Shown here in pieces: positions 1 to 8,897 of a DNA stretch of 23,987 nt (the stretch's first letter is position 1; each line of letters opens with the position of its first letter). The DNA is from Plakobranchus ocellatus (lineage: Eukaryota; Mollusca; Gastropoda; Plakobranchidae). Below the pieces are notes generated by a model. That model saw only the letters and a program-made list of their open reading frames with translations, ran no database searches and had not been told where the DNA came from. A program made the position numbers and the translations under genes. Where the stretch lies: positions 694,440 through 718,426 of the forward strand of contig BLXT01004526.1 in NCBI GenBank assembly GCA_019648995.1, written 5' to 3'.

Positions 1-592
1 AATAAATCTTTTAACGTCTTTGTTTTTAAAAAAAGTAATGAATCGAAAATGCGAATACATGTAGGATGTGTTGTTGCTGTAAGCATTGTTCTTAAACATA
101 ATCAATATGTTTGAAGACATATTTTATCCTTGCTACGAACCACTTTAAAAGCTGTTTATCTGTTAACAGTAAAGAACCCAATATCTTTAAAAGTCCACAT
201 ATTGACCTATTTTTAACACACACAAATGGATAAGTATACCAAAGAGACATTGGAGTAAAAAGTAGTTGTGGTATCTTGGTTATGCGGTTTGACTATATTC
301 ATGATCATAAGATTTTTAAAGCGTCAATTTTTTACTTTTTTTTTTTCTTAAGTATAATCATTTCAGTTATTTTCATATAAATTATACTTACAAAAATGGA
401 ATGGAAATTAATTTTTGCTTAATTGTTTACCTCATTGTAGATTGATGAAATTAAATTATAGTTCCTAATGCCAAGTAAAGAAACTAATGCTATTGTCTCT
501 ATTCTTAAAATAAATTCCTTAAGTACCTGTAATTATCAATATTATGAGGAATACAAATATGTAGAAAATTAAACATACAAAAAAAGTATATG
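1..592. other. AT-rich non-coding stretch
   Basis: Both strands are dense in stop codons and rich in A and T runs. I see no exon-like open frame, RNA gene or recognisable element. It is probably intergenic, or an intron of a gene lying to the left. Confidence 0.5.
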
Positions 593-653
593 TTGTGTGT
601 TTGTGTGTGTGTGTGTGTGTGTGCGTGTGTGTGTGTATGTGTGTGTGTTGTGT
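593..653. repeat. GT dinucleotide microsatellite
   Basis: An almost uninterrupted run of GT dinucleotides (AC on the other strand), with a few interruptions (TTG near the left end, GCG, TAT, and TTG at the right end). Apparent open frames across it that give His-Thr repeats are artefacts of the repeat. Confidence 0.95.
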
Positions 654-1425
654 ACCAATCCGCATGTTGCGGTAAATTTCTCAGCGTTTTATACAAGTCC
701 ATCAAATATATTGTATTTTAGAATGTGACAGGCTTTATTCCTTTAGGCGTCATCTTTCTTAAAGGCGTGCTTTGATTTTGTTTCTTGATTCTTAACTCAA
801 TTAATTGACGTATCTTGGAATGAAGCAATAGATTTATCTTGCACGAAGTCGTGGCGAGAAAGGAGCCTCAAGCTGGTTTGGGTTTTATCTGCAGATGGAT
901 TGAGGACGAGGGGGAGCATGTCGTGGTTGCCATCAGTAGAATTGCAGGAGTGGCTAGTTTTTACTCGGCAGAGATTCAGCCCTAGACTCATGATCAAGTT
1001 GTGCTGATTTCAGCGCTATCCGCCGTGCGCCAAAAACAAAACGAATAAAATTGAAGTTGTAAAGATACGAATCAGTTTTTGTTCTTCATCTTGTTAAAAA
1101 TTTACCCTCTTGTGTATTCGGTTAATAAAAAGATATAAACGCCATTATACCTTCTCATATTTTGAATATGATTTATATTAAACTCACGGCCAATTTGAAA
1201 TGTCTTTCCCAAAGCAATTTAAAGCTTTTGGAAAACATGGTGCTATTTTTTCATGCGTTTGGTTTTCAAAGGGTAAAAAAAAATGTAAATTTTTAAATAT
1301 CATAAAAGTAGCGCAGCGTTAAGCAAAAAGAGCAAAAACTAGTTGCTAAGTTGACTTAGACTTCCATACTCAATTAATTCGCTCTTTATATCAATTACCT
1401 ATGACTTGTGTATTTACTGGACTTG
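654..1425. other. Non-coding stretch, nothing recognised
   Basis: AT-rich sequence with a slightly more GC-rich part at about 830-1030. The longest open frame there (- strand, about 797-997) has no recognisable domain and no exon-like borders. I see no RNA gene or repeat. Confidence 0.4.
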
Positions 1426-1699
1426 AGATCATATACATCGCATAATTCAGGCTGCATCTCAAGATCGAGAGGCGGTTGCCAAAATACCGACAAAAGGTAA
1501 TGTTATGCCTGCTATTATTGTTGCTTATCTTGAAGCGGAGGAAAAGGTAAAGGAAGCATCAAACAAGAAGCGAATGAGCAAAGAGATGCTTGTAGACAGG
1601 ACAAAGGATCATACGCACGAATCTCCTACAAGAATCACAAATAGATGTAGCGGATATCTACAATTATCCATTCTAATCGAAAATAGAAAAAGAAAATGA
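1426..1699 (+). other. Unrecognised open frame, about 90 codons
   Basis: This frame stays open from just after a TGA near 1423 to TGA at 1700. The first ATG is at 1505, but the frame is already open before it. Part of it could be an exon: an AG precedes 1451, and a GTAATG donor-like site sits at 1498. The predicted peptide is charged and helix-like in its middle (LEAEEKVKEASNKKR). I do not recognise a family. It lies on the same strand as the decayed transposase-like gene that follows the GA block and could be an outlying part of the same old element. It could also be chance. Its 3' end runs into the GA-rich block. Confidence 0.2.
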
Positions 1700-2026
1700 G
1701 ATAAGCCGTGGAGGGAGGAAGGGAGTGGCGAAGGGAAATGGAAGTGAGAGAGAAAGAGAAGTAAAAAAAAAAAAAAAACGAGAGCGGAAAGAGAGAGAGA
1801 GAGAAACAAAAAGAGCGAGAGTGAAAAAAGGGAACAAACAATCGAGAGTAAGGAAAAAAATAGGAAGACAGAGAAAGTGAAAGGTAGAAAGAGAGTATGA
1901 AATAGAGAAGAATACAGAGAGCGAGCGAGAGAGAGAGAGAGGGAGAGAAAGCGAAAATAGAATAAGAGAAAAGCGAGAAAAAGAAATAAAAAAGAGGGAT
2001 TTAAATAGAAAAGAGAGAGAGAGAGA

Positions 2027-2077
<51 letters not shown>

Positions 2078-2130
2078 AGAAAAATAGGAAAGAGAGAGAA
2101 AAAGAAAAAAGAAAGAAGAATGTTAAATAG

Positions 2131-2188
<58 letters not shown>

Positions 2189-2335
2189 AAATAGAATAAG
2201 AGGAAAGCGAGAAAAAGAAATAAAAAAGAGGGATGTTAAATAGAAAAGAGAGAGAGAGAGAAAGCGAGAGAAAAATAGGAAAGAGAGAGAAAAAGAAATA
2301 AGAAAGAAGAATGTTAAATAGGAGAGAGAGAGAGA

Positions 2336-2377
<42 letters not shown>
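1689..2377. repeat. GA-rich satellite-like block with higher-order units
   Basis: The + strand is almost purely purine, made of (GA)n runs separated by short A-rich spacers. The spacers are not random. One spacer, beginning GCGAAAATAGAATAAGAG, occurs at 1951 and again at 2185. A second, GCGA..GAAAAATAGGAAAGAG followed later by AATGTTAAATAGG, occurs at 2073 and 2264. The order is therefore A-B-A'-B', with GA runs of different length between units. Spacers A and B also resemble each other. A more diverged unit may lie at about 1835-1920. The long - strand open frame here, rich in Ser and Leu, is an artefact of the repeat. Confidence 0.9.
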
Positions 2378-2378
<1 letters not shown>

Positions 2379-2694
2379 TTGATTCCATAATAATTTGAAC
2401 ACGAAAGGGCTGATCCGGTAAAAATGTCAAGCAGTGCTCTGTTATGATATCTATTGTCACCTAAATTAAAAACAGCGGCGAAAAGCTATTGATTCAGATG
2501 GAGTATGTGATCCACTCATGAAATTTCTTGAAATTCAATTTTCCAGATTAGATAACCATTAATCAATTGTATAAAATTTTTAATTTAAGCAGCAATGCAG
2601 ATCTGGGCAAAGTACATGCTTCCAATAAATGTGCAGCGCTAAATATAGACCTGGGTAACACTTTTATGTAGTTCATTGCTTCTCGGGATCTCCC
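2378..2694. other. Non-coding spacer
   Basis: Ordinary AT-rich sequence between the GA block and the decayed transposase-like gene. I looked for a terminal inverted repeat matching sequence after 4203 and did not see one. Confidence 0.4.
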
Positions 2695-4203
2695 TTTCTA
2701 CCGCCTTCTGGGAAAGGGGAAGCGGGGTTGCATCAAATTGTGCATCGTGTCACACAGGCGAGGAAGGAAAAGAACTATGAACCCAAACATGTGAAAATGC
2801 AATATTGCCAACGAAGACAAGAAGCTGGGCAAGAGTATGAGCCAAGGAATAACGTCACAAGATGTGCTAGGGAGGTAAAAACAAAGAAAGACTGTGGTAA
2901 ATACAGATGCAAACGCTAAATCTACTCTCGTATATTGAGCGCGAAACAATTCACAGACAGTTCTGGAATTGAGACTCAGCTAGCAAGGACATTAAAACTT
3001 TTTACTTCACAAGCACACTTGAGCTAGTCAGGGCCTCTAAGTGAACAAAATGCCAATACCAAGACAATGAAAAGACAGTCCAAAACTTTTTTTCGTTTCA
3101 ATGATAGAAAGATCAGAGTTTGTAAAGAGTTCTTCTGTAAAACACTCGATATAATAGGTTTAGGCATTTTCAGAGGGCTAAGAAAGAAAGAGTATATAGG
3201 CTTGTGAAAAAGAGTCAATGGGGCAAAAACTGTGACATCAGCCGATACAAAAGCAAATGCATATTAAACAGCTGTCACGCATGGTATCCCTCGACCGTTG
3301 TGGCGGTTTCTAATTGAATGAAATATATTTGAAAGAGTATGAAGAAAGGGATGCGAAAATTGTGAAAAAGCACATGTACACATCAATTTTCAATCAAGAC
3401 TGTAATATTAACTTTGCAAAAGCTAAGAAGGACAGGTGCGATACATATGAAAGTTCTCGCCTAAAAGAGAAATAAGAGTATTTGAATGATGAGGAGAGAC
3501 AGCTATATATTGCTCGTAGGGCGGCTGTTGACATCAACAGAGTGGAGAAAAAAAAGATAAGGACAACAAATGTTACATCTTTGGATTTGGAAAAAGTGCT
3601 GACCCTGCCCAAAGTAGATACCTCAAATTTGCAAGAGAAAGTCATTTTGTTAGAATTTTAATGATCATCTATATAAAGATAAAACAGTGTAATGCTATCT
3701 TTTGACTGAAGCAATGTGTGGTCGCAAAGACACCGCATCTGTCATCGTGGAAAGTCTTTCCAAATGCTGTCATCAAGTCTCCTTCGATTAATACAATTGT
3801 ATTGTGTTCAGACTCGAGTGTCCCATAGAATAAGAATAGTGCCACGACTTTTGCTTTTAAAAATTTTATTGAAAAAAATCCGTCTTTTGAGTGTGTCATT
3901 CAGAAATTTTCTGAAAAGGGCCATTTCTGTGTCCAGGAAATGGACCCCATCCATAGAAAGGGCTTTAAAACCATCAGAAGTTCTCTCAACTTTGTTTTAG
4001 TAAAATATTTAACAAATAAAAGAAGACACGGGAAAATGGCTATCTGCAAATTAGGAAGGATGCTTTTTTATGTTCAGAGTGCTTCAAATTCTCTAATATT
4101 TTCTCGTTTTTCTTTCCCTCAAGTGAAGCAACTGATATACAACAATGATAAACCTATTCATGTCACCGAAAAGCTGGTCTATGATCAGGTACAAAACAAC
4201 TGA
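2695..4203 (+). pseudogene. Decayed transposase-like gene (multicopy family)
   Basis: This is a broken protein gene read in successive + strand frames. The segments, in order, are: 2698-2919, ending in the Cys-rich KDCGKYRCKR; 2935-3207, with KIRVCKEFFCKTLDI at 3109-3153; about 3314-3661, with YTSIFNQDCNINFAK, KKDRCDTYE and LDLEKVLTLPK; 3711-3790, with MCGRKDTASVIVESL; and 3808-4203, with SDSSVP, NFIEKNPSFECVIQKF and GHFCVQEMDPIH. In-frame stops include TAG near 3025, TAA at 3473 and TAG at 3826, and the frame changes several times. The order of these blocks (Cys motif, VCKxFFxxTL, KKDxCD, FDLxKVLxxP, SDSCxxQNRN-like, GHxxxExDxIH) matches, from memory, a large family of uncharacterised animal proteins with an RNase-H/DDE-like core. 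I think this is the family labelled DUF7869, but that label is uncertain. The protein may have been a transposase or derived from one. I see no terminal repeats. It cannot make a full protein as written. Confidence 0.65.
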
Positions 4204-5280
4204 TTCAATCATGGAAGTGTGTAAAACTAGCCAAAAGTTAATATCCTGAACTAACACAACTACCATGAGCAGAAATTACAATCTAGTTCAAAATACGAAA
4301 ACCCTACATTATTCAAAAATTACTAGTGAATAGAGAGCCGACCTAAACATTCAAATGAAGGTACAAATGTACTTTTGCATGGGGATGAACTTGTGTTTAA
4401 TTACCAATAGTAAATTTAAAGCCATTCTCTGGTGCACAGCTTATTTCTAAAGAGATAATAAAAAATCTTGAGGACATGTTGGGATATATGCTTGCATTAA
4501 ACAAAGCTTTCATAAAGGCTCATTGCCAGCTGAAGTAGCCAGGGTTGCATAAAATTTGCATCAATCCTCGAATGAGACGTTCAGAGGGTATGGAAATGTT
4601 TTGAATAATTTTTAAATTTATTTTTTTGGTGTCTTTAGTTTATTGGTTCATTTTAAAACGGATTTTAGGTCTTTGCCATATCTATAAAGTATAATTATTT
4701 CATGTTTATTGCCATTAAATCAATATCCTCCTGATGTGTTGTTTTGTTCTTTTTAGGAGAGTGAACTGAAATAGTGAATAGTGAAAATGTATAATGTGCG
4801 AAGTTTTTAAAATGACAATATATTTCCTACAATTATGATCACTCAAAAGAAAAAAAAAAGTTTCCACCCACATCAGTTTCCATCCAAATTGTTTCTGTTT
4901 ATCAGTGATTCTTATAAAGCAATGTTTTCAACTTTAGCACTTACTATAAATCATTTGGCGATCATCAACAAATAATTTACCTCTCATCTAATCTGCTATA
5001 ATTTCAAACTGCTTTATTTCTTTCTGATTGCTTTCTAGAGATTTACTTAATCTTATTAACTGTTTCTGTAACTTTATACATTTCATCACTATTGTCGTGT
5101 ATTTCAAATATAATTTTACCTTAAAAGTATTGATATTTAACAATATAACAGTAAATACATCAAGACATAGTCTATTGAAATAAGAACCTTTTGAATGGAT
5201 AATCTTTAATAAAGGCTATAAGATAATCACAGGTATTCTTCTTCATTTGTAAATTAAATCAAGAAATAAGACTTAGCCAA
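4204..5280. other. AT-rich intergenic stretch, nothing recognised
   Basis: Stop codons are frequent in all six frames, and the sequence is rich in A and T runs. No exon, RNA gene or element is recognised. It may include the worn 3' end of the transposase-like element. Confidence 0.45.
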
Positions 5281-7434
5281 CTAGCCTTGCGGTGAAATAT
5301 TCTCTGAGTGTATTAGACAAATGATGTTTGGAGATGTGGATCCTATATTTTTCGAAGAGATCAGCTTAATTACCGACAAGTTGAGCTAGTGTTTGCGGAG
5401 AGAAATGTATTATGTTTTCGCAACTCAATGTCCGAGAAACGGGTGATGAAAAAAAGTGATGGTGCCCAGCAACAAAGTCATATTGCCTTGTTGCCATACA
5501 ACATCACTACCAACCTTCATCTGTTTTCCGGGCTCTGAGAAGTAAGACCTAACTGCATTTTTTTTGCCTCAACATTAGCTCGGAGCGTCAGCGATTTAGA
5601 TAACAGCTTTGCCAAAAAAATCGGAGCCCGTTATAATTCACCTTGAAATACCGGGAGCTAGATTTATCAACATGTTTTAGAACGCAGGGTCTGCTTTTTA
5701 TTTTTTAATTTGATGCTTTGCAACAGTATTTTCGAAAATGTAACTTATCGGCATAAAAAGCAACTGTAGAACTAACCTAAAAAAAACAACTTAAATCTGA
5801 TAATACTTTATGGAAAAACTTTAGCATGAAAAGCAATCGACTTTAACATATCAAGCAGTGCAATTAAAAATTTTTAATTGTATGGCTATTAATTGTCTAT
5901 CTAGCCTGATTTTTGTATACTTGTATATAGTTCCAACAGAAACACGTACGTAGCCTTGACCGGGCGACATTTCGAAGAGGCTAACTTCACTATCCAAGTT
6001 CGAAAAGAGAAACTAAAGATAATATTCTGCAACAAGGCAATAATCACCTATGTTTTTGACAGGTCGAGGCTGTGTAGCCTACGTGTGAAGACGCTCTCGG
6101 CCCAATCATGTCTCGACATGTCAAAATGAATGACACTTCCACCGAAAAATAGTACAGTCTATTATTATGATAGCCTCGTTTTCAATCGCGAGCGCAAGTT
6201 CAAAGCGAAACTTGGTCTGCAACTGAGAAAGTGCCAAACTCAAATTTACTGAAGAAACTTCAGCTGACTCTAGATTTTTACATGGTATGATCGAAAAATC
6301 TATTTTTCATTTTTATAACTACAGATATCTATTAGGGATAGATCTAGTCTGAGGGCAGGCCCAACGAATTGAACGATTTATTAATCTAGATCTTCCTTCA
6401 TCAGCTTCGGACCAAATGAAGAGGTCGCAAACCGATTTATGTTATTTGTAGATCTAAATAGTGCTACTTTTTTTACACAATATTATTGCCAGTAGATCTA
6501 GCCCCCTTTATGTCTTCGGTAGCGAGAATCTAAAATCTAGAAGTCGTTTGATCTGTCCCCCGACTACCCCGAATTATGTAGGCTTAGATTACCCTTGACA
6601 GTGAAAAAGGATCAGCCATTGTCGATGCCTATATATATGTGAGGACCGGCCCAACAATCAATTATGTTGTTTGATGCAGTTTTCCCACTGCTAGGAGTAG
6701 GAGTAAGCTGGTTCTAACTCATTTATGAACACTGGCACAGTGCGCCGCTTATCAGCTTCATATAAAACAGCTACCATGCACAGCCCCAATCTCAGTTGCC
6801 GGTAAATAGTTGAGAGTAGAGAGGCAAAGCGTTGAAATTACGAAGTAAAAAAAAAGATTGGAAAGACTTCAGATTAAATACACTCATAGCGATATATATT
6901 CTGATAATGATGAAATGAAGGCATTTTTAGTCAACAAATACCCTTTAAATTTCAAAGAACTTCTAAAGGCACTTCACAGGTTCCTTATGCATCGGAAATA
7001 TATATCATTCAGATGGGACACCACTCCAGTGTCCTACAATAGAAAAAATATCAGGAAAGGATGATATAGATTTCATTTGTAACCTCTTCCCTTCAAGTTC
7101 CTCATTTTAGGAATGGCCCAATGAAAAAATTAAAAAAAAAAAAAAAAACACCTTTTCCTCAAAAAATGTTAATCTCACTTAGCTAGCCTCAGATCCAATC
7201 ATGGCCAGTGCGTCTTCTATAGTTTAACTTTAGTAAGGCCCAGTTTTCAAAGTAAGATTCGAGAAAGGAGATTGAGGGCTTTTGTCACAATACAAAGGGA
7301 AAGTAAAGAAACAGGCAGAGAATGAATGATGTCTTGAAAAAAGTTTAAACGCTCGCACTACATGGGCCAGTCACTTTTGCTCCCGGTTTCAAGAGCCTCT
7401 CTCAACTTTTCCACTTTTTATCACTTTTCAGGAG
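5281..7434. other. Upstream region of NCAPH, no gene seen
   Basis: This part is less AT-rich than its surroundings, with scattered CpG (for example near 5585, 5950-6000 and 6185-6215). It contains a cluster of TAGATCTAG-like motifs at 6338-6545. A CCAAT is present at about 6100. A cell-cycle-type motif pair may be present at about 6187-6212 (TCGCGAGCGC, then TTCAAA). The promoter could lie here, but I cannot place a start site. An open frame at 6858-7064 begins at TTG rather than ATG and is not recognised. Confidence 0.3.
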
Positions 7435-7440
7435 GTAAGG
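7429..7440 (+). promoter_or_regulatory. Possible donor site of an untranslated NCAPH exon
   Basis: The sequence GGAG|GTAAGG at 7431-7440 is close to the consensus 5' splice site, with the break after 7434. If NCAPH has an untranslated first exon, it could end here and join the acceptor at 8721-8722. CTTGAA/TTCAAG motifs, which resemble the CHR element of cell-cycle promoters, occur at about 7333 and 7388. This is inference; an RNA read across the junction would settle it. Confidence 0.2.
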
Positions 7441-8722
7441 CTATGACAATACATGCCATCGATTTCTAAAAGTGATCGTAGAGCTTCCCTAGATAATCCT
7501 GATATTCTGCAATCGCAAAAGCATCTGTTTGCATTTGGGATTATTTCTAATCACGTGCGTCACATATTATTTAGGTCATTTTTTTTCAAAGGATTATGAC
7601 CCTCACCAACCTCATCCCATTTGCCTCTTTCTCCTTTGACTTTGGTTTGTCACAAGAATGAAAATTTGGAAATTTTCTAACCAATTCATTTGGATTTTAA
7701 GTTTTTGTACTTTTTGGTGTATACAAGGCAAGAAGGATAGAGCTGTGATTTGATGATACACATGAGGATGTACAGATGATCACAATAAAACACTTCCATC
7801 ATATTAAAATCCAATTTAAATTCTAGAAATGTGTATCTATCATACATAGGCCTGCATATTTTTGTTTTCTCGTCAAAAGGATGAGAGAGCTTCTAAAAAT
7901 ATTGTACACAAATAGTTTGTAGCTCTTGCTTAATATATGACCCAAATTAGTCTTTGTGATATCCCAAGTCAATTGATGAATGATTTTAAGGCCTAATTAT
8001 CACCTGCTGCTGTCTGTCTTCTTTGTTTTGAACCTATAGGCTTGTATGTTCTCAGATTCTTTACTGCAGACAGATTAAGGCGTGCTGGTTTGACTAAAAA
8101 AAATTAACTGACCTGATGGAGCTAGCCAAAAAAAAAAATGATAATCTGTAAGAAGAGAAAAGTTAAAATTTGTTAACAGTTAGCTACTTGAAAAGAATCT
8201 CAAAACGACAACTGTTACCATAGCAAATGCATCTCAGACTCATATTAAATGTAGGTGGCTCATTTCAAAATTCTAATCAAATCAATTTCAATTAGTGAAT
8301 ATATTTTGAAAATGAAAGCCTGCACTTGGAAATTAATGAAGACCACACATGACATGAAACTTCAGCCAAAATTTCATATGTAATTATACAGATTTTTTTG
8401 TCTGAGGCTTAGAGTGAGCTTGAGAGGCAACATGTTCACATGTTCATAACAACTACATTTATGATCAATTATGTAGTAAATATATATATGCTTTTTTGTG
8501 ACACAAGCTTTTTTATAATAATCAATCTTAAAATGTCTACATGCTAATGGTTTTGCTTGCGGGAAAGAAATTTGTTAATCAAACTTCAATGTATACCCAT
8601 ATGTGGATTTTCATTTTGTCTTTAAAGTAATATACGTTTTTATTTTGTTTGTTTGTTGTAAATACTGTTTGGATTAAGTTTTACGTTTATTTATAAATTT
8701 TGTGTTGTTTTTGTATATTTAG
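7441..8722. other. Non-coding stretch before the NCAPH start
   Basis: AT-rich sequence with many stops in all frames, T and A runs, and no recognised element. It ends with a T-rich tract and AG at 8721-8722, which suits a 3' splice site, so most of it may be an intron in the 5' untranslated region. Confidence 0.35.
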
Positions 8723-8749
8723 TGCTTCCATTGAAAAAACAGTGTCCAA
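8723..8749 (+). other. NCAPH: Probable 5' UTR part of the first coding NCAPH exon
   Basis: A T-rich tract ending in AG precedes 8723. An in-frame TGA at 8732-8734 lies six codons before the ATG at 8750. The ATG is therefore the first possible start in this frame, unless the acceptor lies between the two. The context before the ATG (CAA) is not a strong Kozak match. Confidence 0.5.
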
Positions 8750-8897
8750 ATGCCAGTCCGTCAGCCTTTGTCTCCAATGACAAATGCTTTGTCAACACCA
8801 AAGAGGCCTGTTCCAAGCAAATATGTGTCTCCATCAACTAGCAGAACACTAACACTTGCAACTAGAAGTCCTTTGTCAACTGTGTCAACGTTTACAG
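8750..8897 (+). CDS. NCAPH: NCAPH coding exon 1 (residues 1-49)
   Basis: Starts at the first ATG after an in-frame stop and ends with one base of codon 50 before GTGATC. It encodes the disordered N-tail, with Ser/Thr-Pro at S8, T16, S27 and S40. T16 lies in TPKR, a full CDK consensus. Intron 1 (8898-9346) is T-rich and holds nothing else that I recognise. Confidence 0.92.

Noticed and set aside
505..705. - strand open frame with a His-Thr repeat
   Set aside because: Produced by the GT microsatellite; no domain, no exon signals.
2001..2402. Long - strand open frame of Ser, Leu and Phe across the GA block
   Set aside because: It is the translation of (TC)n runs. Simple repeats of this kind have no stops in some frames, and there is no sign of a gene.
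6858..7064. + strand open frame of 68 codons upstream of NCAPH
   Set aside because: It begins at TTG, not ATG, has no recognised family or convincing splice sites, and its length is not remarkable.
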